Position numbers and translations under genes: made by a program. Under the pieces are notes generated by a model. The model saw only the letters and a list, made by a program, of their open reading frames with translations, was not told the origin of the DNA and ran no database searches. This document shows positions 1 through 9,562 of a DNA stretch of 64,000 nucleotides, in pieces. Position 1 is the first letter of the stretch; each line of letters begins with the position of its first letter. Source of the DNA: an uncultured Pelagibacteraceae bacterium (lineage in GTDB: Bacteria; Pseudomonadota; Alphaproteobacteria; Pelagibacterales; Pelagibacteraceae). Location of the stretch: positions 20,639-84,638 of the forward strand of contig CACITX010000001.1 in the NCBI GenBank assembly GCA_902589705.1. The letters run 5' to 3'.

Positions 1-843
1 AATATTATCATTTTTTAGACAATTCATTGATCTTACAGAGAGCTCAAGTTCTTCAACACGTTTTAATAAATTTCTATTGAATTCTGGCTCGGTTGTTTTT
101 ACCTCTTTAACAACCTCTTGTGGGTCTTCAAAATTAACAAACATCGATAATTGATCTTGGAAAATTCTTGCTGAATAAGCTATTGCATCCTCTGCATCAA
201 CTGTTCCATTAGTTTCAACATTCATAATCAGTTTATCATAATCTAATGCGCTTCCAGCTCTAGTATTTTCTACGGAAAAAGAAACTTTTTTTACTGGACT
301 AAATAGAGAGTCTATTGAAATCAATCCAAGCGGACTATCTTCAGATTTATTTTTTTTAGCTTGAACGTATCCTTTCCCAGTACTTACCATTAACTCCATG
401 TGAAAGTGTGTTTTTTCATCTAAATTACAAATAGTCTGTTCTGGATTTAATATTTCTATCTCAGGAACTAAAGTGATGTCTTTAGCTTTGACTTCTTTTG
501 GACCTTTTATATCTAAAATAATTTTTTTTGGGTTCGATGATGAAGATTTAATTGCTAAATTTTTAACATTTAATACTATATCAGTTACATCTTCTCTGAC
601 TCCTTTAATTGAAGAAAATTCGTGTAATACTCCGTCAATTTGAATAGCTGTAACAGCGGCTCCTTGAATTGATGATAATAAAATTCTTCTTAGAGAATTT
701 CCGATAGTTTGGCCAAAACCTTTTTCCAAAGGTTCAGCTACAACTTTAGCAAATGTCTTGTCTTCATTACTTGAAATATCTAGCTTGCTAGGTTTTATCA
801 AAGCTTTCCAATTTTTATCTGTTACTTGGGATGTTGTTTCCAT
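1..843 (-). CDS. rpoA: RNA polymerase alpha subunit, 3'-truncated by window edge
   Basis: Alpha subunit of RNA polymerase, which nucleates core assembly (alpha2-beta-beta') and contacts activators and UP elements. The reading frame opens with ATG at 841-843, sharing one base with the rpsK stop (TAATG), and stays open for 281 codons to the window edge. The visible part covers the N-terminal dimerisation domain and the first helix of the C-terminal domain ([19 protein letters not shown]). About 50-60 residues of alpha-CTD should lie outside the window. Last gene of the rpsM-rpsK-rpoA group, as in other bacteria. Confidence 0.96.
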   Translation of the reverse strand, partial: METTSQVTDKNWKALIKPSKLDISSNEDKTFAKVVAEPLEKGFGQTIGNSLRRILLSSIQGAAVTAIQIDGVLHEFSSIKGVREDVTDIVLNVKNLAIKSSSSNPKKIILDIKGPKEVKAKDITLVPEIEILNPEQTICNLDEKTHFHMELMVSTGKGYVQAKKNKSEDSPLGLISIDSLFSPVKKVSFSVENTRAGSALDYDKLIMNVETNGTVDAEDAIAYSARIFQDQLSMFVNFEDPQEVVKEVKTTEPEFNRNLLKRVEELELSVRSMNCLKNDNI

Positions 844-1289
844 TATACTCTCCTTCTTTTAGGTGGTCTTGCACCATTGTGTGGCATTGGTGTTGTGTCT
901 TTAATTGATAAAATTTTAAACCCTCTTGATTGTAAAGAACGTAATGCAGTTTCTCTTCCTGATCCAGGTCCTTTAACTTGAACTGTTAAGGTTCTTAGAC
1001 CTAATTCAAAAGCTTTAGCTCCAGCATCGTCAGCAGCTACTTGTGCAGCATATGGAGTTGACTTTCGAGAACCTTTAAATCCTTTTGCTCCTGCAGAAGA
1101 CCAGGATACTACATTTCCACTATCATCGGCAATGGAGATGATTGTGTTATTAAAAGTCGAGTAAACATAAGCAATACCAGAGGTTATATTCTTCTTAATC
1201 TTTTTTTTTTTAATGGAATTTGCTGCTTTTTTTAAATCAACTTTTTTGATTTCGCTTTTTTTATCAACTTTTTCGTTTTTTTTATTCAT
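843..1289 (-). CDS. rpsK: 30S ribosomal protein S11
   Basis: Small-subunit platform protein, part of the mRNA exit channel. Conserved core from about residue 37 ([14 protein letters not shown]) through the basic C-terminus PPKRRRV. At 148 residues it is longer than the usual 129 or so because of a lysine-rich N-terminal extension of about 20 residues ([20 protein letters not shown]). Lies 19 bases downstream of rpsM and overlaps rpoA by one base, so the three are probably co-transcribed from the promoter upstream of rpsM. An internal start without the extension is possible, but no ATG sits at the core boundary. Confidence 0.97.
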   Translation of the reverse strand: MNKKNEKVDKKSEIKKVDLKKAANSIKKKKIKKNITSGIAYVYSTFNNTIISIADDSGNVVSWSSAGAKGFKGSRKSTPYAAQVAADDAGAKAFELGLRTLTVQVKGPGSGRETALRSLQSRGFKILSIKDTTPMPHNGARPPKRRRV

Positions 1290-1308
1290 TAATTTTTTTT
1301 AATTAAAT

Positions 1309-1692
1309 TTATTTTTTAAGTGGCGTTAATTTTTTACCTGCTATAGCAATCGCTTTACCTTTTCTAGTTCTAGCATTACACTGGGTTCTTTGTCCTCTTA
1401 CTGGTAATTTTTTTTTGTGACGAGATCCTCTATAGCATGCAAGATCAACCAATCTTTTAATATTCACTGAAATTTCCCTTCTTAAATCACCTTCAACTTT
1501 GTGATTTGCGTCAATGAATTCTCTTATTTTTAATACTTGCTCTTCAGATAACTCATTAACTCTCTTAGACGATGGGATATTAAGTTCTTCACAAATTTTT
1601 TTTGAAGAATGTAAGCCTATTCCGTGTATATAGGTCAAAGCTATACTAACCACTTTGTTTTGGGGTATGTTTATTCCTGCAATACGAGCCAT
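1309..1692 (-). CDS. rpsM: 30S ribosomal protein S13
   Basis: Head protein of the small subunit that contacts tRNA and forms bridges to the large subunit. Starts [13 protein letters not shown] and carries the helix-hairpin region [14 protein letters not shown] and the basic [15 protein letters not shown] segment. Length 127 residues, normal. No Shine-Dalgarno sequence is evident before the ATG. A good sigma-70-type promoter lies between this gene and the adk stop, making rpsM the likely first gene of rpsM-rpsK-rpoA. Confidence 0.97.
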   Translation of the reverse strand: MARIAGINIPQNKVVSIALTYIHGIGLHSSKKICEELNIPSSKRVNELSEEQVLKIREFIDANHKVEGDLRREISVNIKRLVDLACYRGSRHKKKLPVRGQRTQCNARTRKGKAIAIAGKKLTPLKK

Positions 1693-1718
1693 AATTTCAT
1701 GAGTTTGTTTTCTGCGTA

Positions 1719-1746
1719 TTTATATTGTCCTTTGTCTTAAAGTCAA
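1719..1746 (-). promoter_or_regulatory. predicted sigma-70 promoter of rpsM-rpsK-rpoA
   Basis: On the minus strand TTGACT (1741-1746) is followed after 16 bases by TATAAA (1719-1724). The -35 hexamer contains the TGA stop codon of adk. The predicted start is about 20 bases before the rpsM ATG. This is sequence inference only; read-through from secY-adk is also expected. Confidence 0.6.
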
Positions 1747-2315
1747 CCCTTGATACTATCAATTAAACCGCTAATTTCATCACTAATTTTTGTAACAGAA
1801 GCCTCTCCATTAACTTCTTTAAGTAAATTGGACTGCTTATAAAAATCAATTATTGGTTTGATATTGTTTTCGTAATCTTTAAATCTTTTAACAGCTACAA
1901 CTTCATCATCGTCAGTTCTTTTCTCTAAATTTTTTCTCTCTGTAATTCTACTTTTAATTGTTTCCAGTCCAACAGTTAATTTTAGTGCAATATCTATTTT
2001 TTGATTATTCTTAATTAATAAACTTTCTAGATATTTAGCTTGAGTTAAATTCCTTGGATATCCGTCAAATATTAGTCTATTTTTATACATCTCATTTGAA
2101 ATATATTTTTCAATTAGATTACCAACAATATTATCAGAAACTAAATTACCTGAGCTTATAATTGATGATATCTTCAGACCCAGATCTGTATTATTACTAA
2201 TTTCTTTTCGTAATAGTTCACCTGTTGAAAGTTGATGTAATTTAAATTTTTTTACTAATAGATTTGCTTGAGTTCCTTTACCTGCTCCAGGGGGTCCAAA
2301 AATAACTATATTCAT
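1743..2315 (-). CDS. adk: adenylate kinase, short-LID form
   Basis: Catalyses ATP + AMP = 2 ADP in the cytoplasm. The P-loop GPPGAGKG is at residues 7-14, the AMP-binding DGYPRN motif at 84-89, and the R-T-DDD segment near residue 130. At 190 residues it is the short form: the LID is a brief loop, with no zinc-type four-cysteine lid. It lies between secY (8 bases upstream) and rpsM, the usual alphaproteobacterial position. Its stop codon lies inside the -35 box of the next promoter. Confidence 0.96.
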   Translation of the reverse strand: MNIVIFGPPGAGKGTQANLLVKKFKLHQLSTGELLRKEISNNTDLGLKISSIISSGNLVSDNIVGNLIEKYISNEMYKNRLIFDGYPRNLTQAKYLESLLIKNNQKIDIALKLTVGLETIKSRITERKNLEKRTDDDEVVAVKRFKDYENNIKPIIDFYKQSNLLKEVNGEASVTKISDEISGLIDSIKG

Positions 2316-2323
2316 TAAGTTAC

Positions 2324-3628
2324 TTATCTGCCAAATTTAGTTTTCTTTATTAGTGACTCATATTGAGAACTCATTAACCTTGTTTGAACTTGAGTAACTG
2401 TGTCCATTGCCACAACTACAACAATAAGTATTGAAGTTCCACCTAGATAAAAAGGAATTGGATATTTTGCAATTAAAAATTCAGGCATCAAACAAACAAA
2501 TGTTAAGTATAAAGCACCTACAGTTGTTAGTCTCATCAATATTGTATTAATATATTCTGCAGTTCTTTCGCCGGGTCTTATGCCTGGAATATAACCACCA
2601 TATTTTCTTAAGTTTTCAGCTGTTTCATTTGGATTAAAAACTATCGATGTATAGAAAAAAGAAAAAAAGATTATACCTGATGCGTATAGCATCATATAAA
2701 GTGGCTGTCCTTGTGTAAACATAGAAGAAATTTTTAAAAATAAATCAGATTCAGCAAAACCAAAATTAGAAATTGTAATTGGTAAAAGCAATAATGCAGA
2801 TGCAAAAATTGCTGGTATAACTCCAGCTGTGTTAATCTTTAAAGGTAAATGAGATGACTCTCCACCATACATCTTATTACCTACTTGTCTTTTAGGATAG
2901 TTAATAAGAATTTTTCTCATTGCTCTCTCAAAAAAAACAATAAAGAGAACTGTAAGGATAAGTAATATAAAAATTCCAACTATCATCAGTGCTGATAAAG
3001 CGCCTGTTCTTCCAAGTTCAAATGTAGAAGCTAAAGCCCGCGGAATTTCCGCAACAATGCCAGAAAATATTATCAACGAAATACCATTGCCAACACCTCT
3101 TAATGTAATTTGCTCACCTAGCCACATCAAAAAAGTAGTTCCTGCAACTAAAGATATCGTAGTAATAATTCTAAAAGACATTCCTGGTTCAATAACTAGA
3201 TTTCCAGCATTTTCTAATCCAACTGCAACACCATATCCTTGAAGACATGCTATTAATACTGTTCCATATCTTGTTATTTGAGTAATTTTTTTTCTACCTA
3301 ATTCTCCTTGTTCTTTTAAACTCTTAAAATAATCGGATACTCCAGTAAGCAATTGAACTATAATTGAAGAGGAAATATAAGGCATGATTCCTAATGCGAA
3401 AATTGCCATTCTTGTTACAGCTCCACCTGAAAACATATTAAACATTCCTAATAGACCTTTTTGACTTGAAGCCATTACTTCTTTTAAAGCAGCAGGATCA
3501 ATTCCAGCTAAAGGCACATAAGTGCCTAATCTATAAATTATTAATATTAGGATTGTAAAAATAATTCTATTTTTAAGGTCTTTAGCTTGGCTGAATGCGC
3601 CAGCTGTATTGAGAGCTTCGCTAGACAT
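2324..3628 (-). CDS. secY: protein translocase subunit SecY
   Basis: Channel subunit of the Sec translocon in the inner membrane. At 434 residues it shows about ten hydrophobic helices, the plug-region GALGIMPYISSSII-type segment near residues 77-92 (read here as FALGIMPYISSSIIVQ), and the cytoplasmic loop NPNETAENLRKYGGYIPGIRPGE. It sits one base after rplO and before adk. SecE, its partner, is encoded at the other end of the same super-cluster. No SecG is in the window. Confidence 0.97.
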   Translation of the reverse strand: MSSEALNTAGAFSQAKDLKNRIIFTILILIIYRLGTYVPLAGIDPAALKEVMASSQKGLLGMFNMFSGGAVTRMAIFALGIMPYISSSIIVQLLTGVSDYFKSLKEQGELGRKKITQITRYGTVLIACLQGYGVAVGLENAGNLVIEPGMSFRIITTISLVAGTTFLMWLGEQITLRGVGNGISLIIFSGIVAEIPRALASTFELGRTGALSALMIVGIFILLILTVLFIVFFERAMRKILINYPKRQVGNKMYGGESSHLPLKINTAGVIPAIFASALLLLPITISNFGFAESDLFLKISSMFTQGQPLYMMLYASGIIFFSFFYTSIVFNPNETAENLRKYGGYIPGIRPGERTAEYINTILMRLTTVGALYLTFVCLMPEFLIAKYPIPFYLGGTSILIVVVVAMDTVTQVQTRLMSSQYESLIKKTKFGR

Positions 3629-3629
3629 T

Positions 3630-4082
3630 TTATTTCTTTATTATACTTATTTTTCCGCCCACTTTTTCAATTTTATCTAAAGCTTGTTTCGATGCAAAGT
3701 GAGCTAATATTTCAATATTACTTTTAATTTCACCAGTTCCTAAAATTTTGAGCTTTTTAAATTTTTTATGTATAAGTTTTTTTTCTTTTAAAATTTTTAA
3801 ATCTAAGCTATTTTTTATTCCATATTTAGATTTTTCAATTATATTTTGAATTTTAGAAAGATTTAATATTGCAATCTTATTATCTTTTATCGATTTAAAA
3901 CCTCTTTTGGGTAACCTTCTGTATAAAGGCATTTGTCCACCTTCAAAGCTTTTTATAGCTACACCTGATCTAGATTTTTGTCCTTTATGCCCTCTTCCAG
4001 ATGTCTTTCCTTTACCCGAACCTATACCTTTCCCAACTCTAATTTTTTTTTTATTTATTTTAATTAAATTATTTAATTGCAT
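3630..4082 (-). CDS. rplO: 50S ribosomal protein L15
   Basis: Late-assembling large-subunit protein. The glycine/lysine-rich N-terminal segment (RVGKGIGSGKGKTSGRGHKGQKSR) is characteristic. Length 150 residues, normal. Its ATG overlaps the rpsE stop by one base, so the rpmD (L30) gene usually found between rpsE and rplO is absent here. Confidence 0.97.
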   Translation of the reverse strand: MQLNNLIKINKKKIRVGKGIGSGKGKTSGRGHKGQKSRSGVAIKSFEGGQMPLYRRLPKRGFKSIKDNKIAILNLSKIQNIIEKSKYGIKNSLDLKILKEKKLIHKKFKKLKILGTGEIKSNIEILAHFASKQALDKIEKVGGKISIIKK

Positions 4083-4600
4083 TATTTTGCCTCTCTTTTC
4101 TGAACTATATCAGATATTTTTTTTCCCCTAATTGAGGATAGTAATTTTGGTGAATTTTGTGACTTCAAACCATTAAGACAGGCTTTTAAAACATTATGTG
4201 GGTTTGCTGAACCTAAAGACTTTGCTACAACATCTTGTATTCCTAATACTTCACATACTGATCTTACAGCGCCCCCTGCAATTATTCCCGTTCCTGCGGG
4301 AGCTGCTCTTAGAAAAACTTTTCCTGAACCATTTTTTCCTTTTACATCATGATGAAGAGTTCTACCTTCTTTTAATGGAATTTTTACTAAGTTCCTTTTT
4401 GCAAGTTCTGTAGCTTTTTTAATAGCATCTGGCACTTGTTTGGATTTTCCTTGTCCTATTCCAATGCTTCCTTTTTGATTTCCAACAACTACTAAAGCAG
4501 CAAAACCAAATCTTCTACCGCCTTTTACAACTTTTGTTATTCTATTTATTGCTACTAACTTTTCTTTTATGTCACTTTCAACTTTTTTATTTTCAGTCAT
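4082..4600 (-). CDS. rpsE: 30S ribosomal protein S5
   Basis: Small-subunit protein involved in decoding accuracy and mRNA helicase activity at the entry channel. The double-stranded-RNA-binding-like segment [18 protein letters not shown] (about residues 24-41) and the core [17 protein letters not shown] are clear. It has 172 residues. It is followed directly by rplO (TAATG overlap) and preceded by rplR with a one-base gap. Confidence 0.97.
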   Translation of the reverse strand: MTENKKVESDIKEKLVAINRITKVVKGGRRFGFAALVVVGNQKGSIGIGQGKSKQVPDAIKKATELAKRNLVKIPLKEGRTLHHDVKGKNGSGKVFLRAAPAGTGIIAGGAVRSVCEVLGIQDVVAKSLGSANPHNVLKACLNGLKSQNSPKLLSSIRGKKISDIVQKREAK

Positions 4601-4601
4601 A

Positions 4602-4955
4602 TTAAAACTTTAATCCATTTTTTCTTAATGAGTCTGCGAAATGTTTTACTCTTCCATGAAATTTATATTCTCCTCTATCAAAATAAACTTCATTAATATT
4701 TTTTTCTTTTGCTCTTTTAGCCAAAATCTCCCCAATAATAGCTGATTTTTCCATTTTTTTTATTTTTTTTACTTTAATTTCTTTTTCAATTGATGAAACA
4801 GAAGTTATGGTTTTTTTTAATTTATCATCAATTATTTGTGCAGATAAATTGTTAAGTGATTTAAAAACTGAAATTCTAAACCTGTTAACATTAACTTTTT
4901 TTAGTTTTTTTCTATTTCTTAGTTTTCTTTTTACTTTATTATTTATTTTTTTCAT
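4602..4955 (-). CDS. rplR: 50S ribosomal protein L18
   Basis: 5S rRNA-binding protein of the central protuberance. Conserved elements are [20 protein letters not shown] near residues 25-44 and the C-terminal [27 protein letters not shown]. At 117 residues it is typical. It is very lysine-rich, reflecting the A-rich codons of this genome. It sits between rplF (one-base overlap) and rpsE. Confidence 0.96.
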   Translation of the reverse strand: MKKINNKVKRKLRNRKKLKKVNVNRFRISVFKSLNNLSAQIIDDKLKKTITSVSSIEKEIKVKKIKKMEKSAIIGEILAKRAKEKNINEVYFDRGEYKFHGRVKHFADSLRKNGLKF

Positions 4956-5497
4956 TATTTCTTTTTACCTTCTTTTCTTAAGACAAATTGACCTTTTTCT
5001 TTTATTCCTTTAGCTTTATAAGGTTCTACAGGTTTTAAATTTTTAATATCAGCCGCAATTTTTGAAACAAGCTCTTTATCAACTCCATTAATTTTAATAA
5101 TAGTTTGTTTTTCTACTGTAATCTTAATTTCCTTTGGTATAGGAAAATTCACATCATGGCTAAAGCCGATTTGTAAATTAAGGTTTTCACCTTTTAGATT
5201 TGCTCTAAAACCTACACCACTCAATTCTAAAATTTTTTCATGTCCTCTAGAAACGCCTTCAACAGCATTATTAATTAAGCTTCTATAAGTTCCCCACAAT
5301 ATAGAAGTTTTTTTATCTAATTTTTTTTCTAACGGTTTTATCTGAAATTTACTTTCAACTAGTGTCGAAGAAAAGATCTTATCGTTTATAGTTAATTTTT
5401 TTGTGCCTTTTGGTCCTGTAATCGTTAAATTAGCGCCCTCGATTTTAATAGAGGACTCTTTTGGAATAGTAATATTTTTTTTTCCTATTTTAGACAT
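4955..5497 (-). CDS. rplF: 50S ribosomal protein L6
   Basis: Large-subunit protein near the factor-binding centre. Two tandem L6 repeats are visible: the N-terminal IPKESSIKIEGANLTITGPKG and the C-terminal VNFPIPKEIKITVEKQTIIKINGVDKELV, ending in the signature PVEPYKAKGIKEKG. It has 180 residues, slightly over the usual 177. Its ends overlap rpsH and rplR by one base each. Confidence 0.97.
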   Translation of the reverse strand: MSKIGKKNITIPKESSIKIEGANLTITGPKGTKKLTINDKIFSSTLVESKFQIKPLEKKLDKKTSILWGTYRSLINNAVEGVSRGHEKILELSGVGFRANLKGENLNLQIGFSHDVNFPIPKEIKITVEKQTIIKINGVDKELVSKIAADIKNLKPVEPYKAKGIKEKGQFVLRKEGKKK

Positions 5498-5895
5498 TAA
5501 AATACCCTACAAATTATTTCACCACCAAGATTGTTTTTTCTAGCCTCAACATCGCTCATTACACCTTTTGGAGTAGACAAAATCGCTAAACCTAGACCGT
5601 TCATAACCTTTGGTATACTTGTGGCTCTTGAGTAAACTCTTCTACCAGGTTTAGAAATTCTCTTAATTTCTTTAATTACTGGGTCACCTTCATAATATTT
5701 TAAAGAAATTTTTAAACTTGTTTTATTATTTTCCTTTTTTTCAATATAGTAATCTTTTATATATCCCTCATTTTTTAATATTTCTAAAATATTTTTTCTA
5801 AACTTTGACGAAGGTATTACAACTGAGCTCATTGACCTCATTTGACCATTTCTTATTCTTGAAAACATGTCGCCTATTGGATCTGTAAATGTCAT
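5497..5895 (-). CDS. rpsH: 30S ribosomal protein S8
   Basis: Primary 16S-binding protein; in Escherichia coli it is the autogenous repressor of the spc operon. N-terminal DPIGDMFSRIRNGQM and C-terminal GLGLAILSTPKGVMSDVEARKNNLGGEIIC are diagnostic. It has 132 residues. The S8 control site usually found near rplE was not identified by eye. Confidence 0.97.
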   Translation of the reverse strand: MTFTDPIGDMFSRIRNGQMRSMSSVVIPSSKFRKNILEILKNEGYIKDYYIEKKENNKTSLKISLKYYEGDPVIKEIKRISKPGRRVYSRATSIPKVMNGLGLAILSTPKGVMSDVEARKNNLGGEIICRVF

Positions 5896-5902
5896 TTTCC
5901 TC

Positions 5903-6208
5903 CTACCAACTTGATTTTGTTATTCCAGGAATTTTACCAGCAGATGCCATATCTCTTAGCGCTATCCTAGATATTCTTAATTTTCTATAAACTCCGTGAG
6001 GTCTACCAGATACCTCACATCGATTTCTTACTCTAATTTTTGAAGAATTTTTTGGAAGTTTATTTAATTTTAATTGGGCGTTAAATCTTTCAGATAATTC
6101 TAACTTTTTATTGTTTATTATTTTTTTTAAAGCAGCTCTTTTTTTTGCATATTTTTTAACCAATTTAATTCTTTTTAAGTTTTTTTGTATTGCACTTGTT
6201 TTTGCCAT
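5903..6208 (-). CDS. rpsN: 30S ribosomal protein S14 (zinc-free, long form)
   Basis: Head protein of the small subunit. It is the 101-residue form without the CxxC zinc ribbon; the C-terminal signature [21 protein letters not shown] then [17 protein letters not shown] is intact. It lies between rplE and rpsH, with gaps of 8 and 7 bases. Confidence 0.97.
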   Translation of the reverse strand: MAKTSAIQKNLKRIKLVKKYAKKRAALKKIINNKKLELSERFNAQLKLNKLPKNSSKIRVRNRCEVSGRPHGVYRKLRISRIALRDMASAGKIPGITKSSW

Positions 6209-6216
6209 TTTGATCC

Positions 6217-6765
6217 TTATTTCTTCCCTTCGTTAATTGGAAAATTGAACTCTTTTAAAAGTTCAAATGTTCCCTTTTTATTTTTACTTGATGTTACGAT
6301 TGTAACATCTAAACCTCTAATCTTGTCTACTTTGTCAAAGTTTACCTCAGGAAATACAATATGTTCTTTAATACCGAATGAATAATTGTTAGAATTATCA
6401 ATTCCTTTAGATGATAAACCTCTAAAATCTTTAATTCTTGGCAAAGCAATGTTTACAAGTCTATCTATAAACTCATACATTTTATTAGATCTTAAAGTTA
6501 CTTTGACCCCAGCGTTAGCACCTTTTCTTGTTTTAAAATTTGAAATTGATTTTTTAAATTTAGTAATAACAGGCTTCTGACCTGCAATTAAAGCTAAGTC
6601 TTCAACGCTTGACTTTATTTTTTTACCATCTGATGCATCTTCTCCTAAACCCATGTTGAGTATTATTTTTTCAAATTTCGGTACATCATGTTTATTTTTC
6701 AATGATAATTTGCTCATTAATTTTGCAATAATGTCTTTTTCATATGTTGTTTTTAATCTTGTCAT
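6217..6765 (-). CDS. rplE: 50S ribosomal protein L5
   Basis: 5S rRNA-binding protein contacting the P-site tRNA. Motifs are [21 protein letters not shown] near residues 28-48, [15 protein letters not shown], and the C-terminal [14 protein letters not shown]. It has 182 residues, normal. The start overlaps the rplX stop by one base. Confidence 0.97.
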   Translation of the reverse strand: MTRLKTTYEKDIIAKLMSKLSLKNKHDVPKFEKIILNMGLGEDASDGKKIKSSVEDLALIAGQKPVITKFKKSISNFKTRKGANAGVKVTLRSNKMYEFIDRLVNIALPRIKDFRGLSSKGIDNSNNYSFGIKEHIVFPEVNFDKVDKIRGLDVTIVTSSKNKKGTFELLKEFNFPINEGKK

Positions 6766-7016
6766 TATTTTTTACTAGCTTGTTTTTTATCAGTTTTAAC
6801 CTTATCTATATTTTTAATATTAGATTGATGTATAAAACTTTCTTTGGATATTATTCCACCTTTATTTTCTTTTGTAGGTTTGGTATGCCTCTTAATCATA
6901 CTTATTGATTTTATCTTAACTTTTTCTAATTTACGGTTGATCTCTAATACTTCTCCCGTTTTACCTTTATCTTTTCCTGATATTATTTTTACTTGAAGTC
7001 CTTTTTTTAAATTCAT
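6765..7016 (-). CDS. rplX: 50S ribosomal protein L24 (short)
   Basis: Assembly-initiator protein of the large subunit. The KOW motif GLQVKIISGKDKGKTGEVLEI is at about residues 6-26, followed by KHTKPTKENKGGIISKE-type sequence (read MIKRHTKPTKENKGG). It has 83 residues against about 102-105 usual, with a shortened, lysine-rich C-terminus, but all core parts are present. It lies between rplN and rplE. Confidence 0.95.
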   Translation of the reverse strand: MNLKKGLQVKIISGKDKGKTGEVLEINRKLEKVKIKSISMIKRHTKPTKENKGGIISKESFIHQSNIKNIDKVKTDKKQASKK

Positions 7017-7017
7017 T

Positions 7018-7386
7018 TTAAAGTACCTCCGGGGCTAAAGAAATTATCTTTGTGTGACCCTTAGTTCTCAGTTCTCGAGTTACAGGTCCAAATATTCTTG
7101 TGCCTATGGGCTCACCTTTATCATCTGTTAAAACAACAGCATTTTTATCAAATTGCACTTTAGAACCATCGTCTCTATAAATTTCCTTTCTTGTTCTAAC
7201 AACTACTGCTTTATGGACAGCTCCTTTTTTAACTTTACCTTTCGGAATGGCGTCTTTAACACTGATAACTATTATATCTCCTACAGAAGCATACCTTCTT
7301 TTTGAACCACCTAAAACCTTAATACATTCAACTCTTTTAGCGCCAGTATTATCTGCAACAGTTAATTCAGTTTGTATTTGTATCAT
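7018..7386 (-). CDS. rplN: 50S ribosomal protein L14
   Basis: Large-subunit protein at the bridge to 16S helix 44. I place the start at the ATG at 7384-7386, giving [27 protein letters not shown] and the normal length of 122 residues. This start shares one base with the rpsQ stop (TAATG), the overlap type seen at many junctions of the cluster. The frame is open 15 codons further upstream, but that extension lies over rpsQ and matches no L14 sequence. Confidence 0.96.
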   Translation of the reverse strand: MIQIQTELTVADNTGAKRVECIKVLGGSKRRYASVGDIIVISVKDAIPKGKVKKGAVHKAVVVRTRKEIYRDDGSKVQFDKNAVVLTDDKGEPIGTRIFGPVTRELRTKGHTKIISLAPEVL

Positions 7387-7613
7387 TATTCCATTACCTG
7401 CCAAGTTTTTTTCTTTGAGTGAGGCTTGCATTCAATAATTGATACTTTCTCACCTTCTTTAAATTTATTTTTTTCATCATGTGCGTGATATTTTTTAGAA
7501 CGTTTAATTATTTTTTCATAAAATGGATGCTTAAATTTGCGTGTAACTTCAACTACTACTGTCTTGTTATTTTTTGCACTTGTAATTATTCCTTTTAATA
7601 TTTTTTTTGTCAT
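7386..7613 (-). CDS. rpsQ: 30S ribosomal protein S17
   Basis: Primary 16S-binding protein with an OB fold. Residues [29 protein letters not shown] and the later [27 protein letters not shown] are characteristic. It has 75 residues, at the short end for the family. It overlaps rpmC by four bases (ATGA) and rplN by one. Confidence 0.96.
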   Translation of the reverse strand: MTKKILKGIITSAKNNKTVVVEVTRKFKHPFYEKIIKRSKKYHAHDEKNKFKEGEKVSIIECKPHSKKKTWQVME

Positions 7614-7798
7614 TTTGAATTCTTTATTGTTGTGTATAATCTAGCTATATTTTTTTTAATTTCGTTATATTGAGCTGGATTTGTTATTTGGTTATTCACT
7701 TTTTTAAACCTTATATTAAAAAGATCTTTTTTTAGTGTTAAAATTTTCTTTTCAGCCTGATCCTTGGTTAATTTTTTGTCTTCTTTTTTTTTTGCCAT
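7610..7798 (-). CDS. rpmC: 50S ribosomal protein L29
   Basis: Small protein at the nascent-chain exit, close to the trigger-factor and SRP docking site. It is 62 residues with the two-helix L29 pattern: [39 protein letters not shown]. It sits between rplP and rpsQ, as expected, with an ATGA overlap with rpsQ. Confidence 0.94.
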   Translation of the reverse strand: MAKKKEDKKLTKDQAEKKILTLKKDLFNIRFKKVNNQITNPAQYNEIKKNIARLYTTIKNSK

Positions 7799-7802
7799 AG
7801 TA

Positions 7803-8207
7803 TTATCTTTTAATAAATTTTGTTTTAATTGGTAATTTAGCTGAAGCTTTATATAGTGCTTCTCTGGCTACCTCTTCACTTACTCCATCAATTTCAAATA
7901 TAATCCTACCAGGTTTAACTCTACACGCATAATATTCAGGTGATCCTTTACCTTTTCCCATTCTTACTTCTGTTGGTTTTTTTGAAACGGGAATATTTGG
8001 AAAAATTCTTGTCCATACTTTTCCTGTTCTTTTCATATATCTTGTTAATGCAACTCTAGCAGCTTCGATTTGTTTTCCTATAATTCTATCAGGTTGCACA
8101 GCTTTTAATCCAAACTGGCCATAATTTAATTTTACAGCCCTAACCGCGTTACCATGAATTCTGCCTTTAAAAGCTTTTCTAAATTTAGTTCTGACTGGCT
8201 GTAGCAT
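7803..8207 (-). CDS. rplP: 50S ribosomal protein L16
   Basis: Large-subunit protein near the A-site tRNA elbow. It begins [19 protein letters not shown] and carries [31 protein letters not shown] and [19 protein letters not shown]. It has 134 residues. Its start lies 23 bases inside the 3' end of rpsC, one of the longest overlaps in the cluster. Confidence 0.97.
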   Translation of the reverse strand: MLQPVRTKFRKAFKGRIHGNAVRAVKLNYGQFGLKAVQPDRIIGKQIEAARVALTRYMKRTGKVWTRIFPNIPVSKKPTEVRMGKGKGSPEYYACRVKPGRIIFEIDGVSEEVAREALYKASAKLPIKTKFIKR

Positions 8208-8871
8208 TCTTTACCCTTTCTTTCTTTTCTTTTTCAACATCTTTTGCCATTAATTCACCTTTATAAATCCAAACTTTAACACCTATAATTCCATAGGTTG
8301 TTAGTGCTTCCGCAAATCCATAATCAATTTGTGCCCTAAGAGTATGTGAAGGAATACTTCCCTCACGTAACCACTCAGTACGTGCTATTTCATTTCCTGC
8401 TAGTCTACCACTGAGCATGACTTTAATACCTTTGGCATTTAATCTCATTGCTGATTGCATTGCTCTCTTCATTGCTCTTCTATACGCAACTCTTTTTACT
8501 AATTGTTGTGCTATATTTTCAGCTACTAAGTTAGAGTTTAACTCTGGTTTCTTTATTTCTTTAATATTTACATTTACGTCGCTATCAGTAATTTTTGATA
8601 TATTTTTTTTGATTTTTTCAATGTCTGCACCTTTTTTACCGATCACAAAACCAGGTCTAGATGTGTGAATTGAAACAGTACATTTTTTAGATGATCTTTC
8701 TATAATTATTTCCGATACTCCGGAATTTGTAATATTTTTTTTTATGTAGTTTCTAATTTTGAAGTCCTCTATTAAATATTTTCCAAATTCCTTTTTCTTA
8801 GCAAACCAAGTCGAGTCCCAGCCTCTATTAATGCCTAGTCTTAGGCCTATTGGATTAATCTTCTGTCCCAT
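8185..8871 (-). CDS. rpsC: 30S ribosomal protein S3
   Basis: mRNA entry-channel protein with a type II KH domain. [14 protein letters not shown] at the N-terminus, the KH motif [18 protein letters not shown] near residues 73-90, and the C-terminal domain [19 protein letters not shown] are clear. It has 228 residues. The C-terminal tail overlaps the start of rplP. Confidence 0.97.
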   Translation of the reverse strand: MGQKINPIGLRLGINRGWDSTWFAKKKEFGKYLIEDFKIRNYIKKNITNSGVSEIIIERSSKKCTVSIHTSRPGFVIGKKGADIEKIKKNISKITDSDVNVNIKEIKKPELNSNLVAENIAQQLVKRVAYRRAMKRAMQSAMRLNAKGIKVMLSGRLAGNEIARTEWLREGSIPSHTLRAQIDYGFAEALTTYGIIGVKVWIYKGELMAKDVEKEKKERVKNATASQN

Positions 8872-9248
8872 TATTTACTCACCTTTTTTTCCTTTTTTTC
8901 TACTTTTTCCTCAAGCACAATAGTTATTCTGCTAAAAGGCTTTTTAATTGGACTTGCTCTACCCTTGGCTCTAGGTCTAAATCTTTTCATAACCAAAGAC
9001 TTGCCAACATAAGCTTCTTTTACAAAAAGATTATCAATATCATATTGATAATTATTTTCTGCATTTGATATAGCTGATTTTACTGTTTTGCTTACATCTT
9101 TCGCTATTCTTTTTCTAGAGAACTCTAAATCTCTTAAAGCAACGTCTGCTTTTTTTCCTTTTATAAAGTTACAAACTAAAGCTAGTTTTCTTGGACTTGT
9201 TCTAACGTTTTTATTTATAGCTCTTACTAAAGAATTATTTTTTTCCAT
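8871..9248 (-). CDS. rplV: 50S ribosomal protein L22
   Basis: Lines the nascent-peptide exit tunnel. [25 protein letters not shown] and the hairpin [24 protein letters not shown] are present. It has 125 residues, longer than the common 110 or so because of a lysine/glutamate tail ([11 protein letters not shown]). One-base overlaps with rpsC and rpsS. Confidence 0.96.
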   Translation of the reverse strand: MEKNNSLVRAINKNVRTSPRKLALVCNFIKGKKADVALRDLEFSRKRIAKDVSKTVKSAISNAENNYQYDIDNLFVKEAYVGKSLVMKRFRPRAKGRASPIKKPFSRITIVLEEKVEKKEKKVSK

Positions 9249-9562
9249 TATTTTTTATCTCCTGCTGGTTTTGCTGCTGGTGCTGCTACTGCTGCTTTTT
9301 TATCTGCAGGTGTATGACCTTTAAATGTTCTTGTTGGTGCAAACTCTCCTAATTTATGTCCAACCATCTCCTCAGAAATAGTTATCGGTATAAAAGATTT
9401 ACCATTATGTATCATAAAGCTATGACCAACAAAATCAGGAATGATAGTTGAATTCCTAGACCAAGTTTTAATTGGTTTTTTGTTCGGTGTATCTTTAAGT
9501 TTATCAATTTTTTTTAACAAACTTGGATGAACAAATGGACCTTTCCATACAGATCTAGTCAT
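9248..9562 (-). CDS. rpsS: 30S ribosomal protein S19 with alanine-rich tail
   Basis: Small-subunit head protein bound to S13. The core is typical ([17 protein letters not shown], then [32 protein letters not shown]). It has 104 residues instead of about 92: after residue 85 it continues as [19 protein letters not shown], coded by a GCT/GCA-rich stretch at 9250-9300. The tail resembles S19/L7-type low-complexity extensions and is probably disordered. Confidence 0.96.
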   Translation of the reverse strand: MTRSVWKGPFVHPSLLKKIDKLKDTPNKKPIKTWSRNSTIIPDFVGHSFMIHNGKSFIPITISEEMVGHKLGEFAPTRTFKGHTPADKKAAVAAPAAKPAGDKK

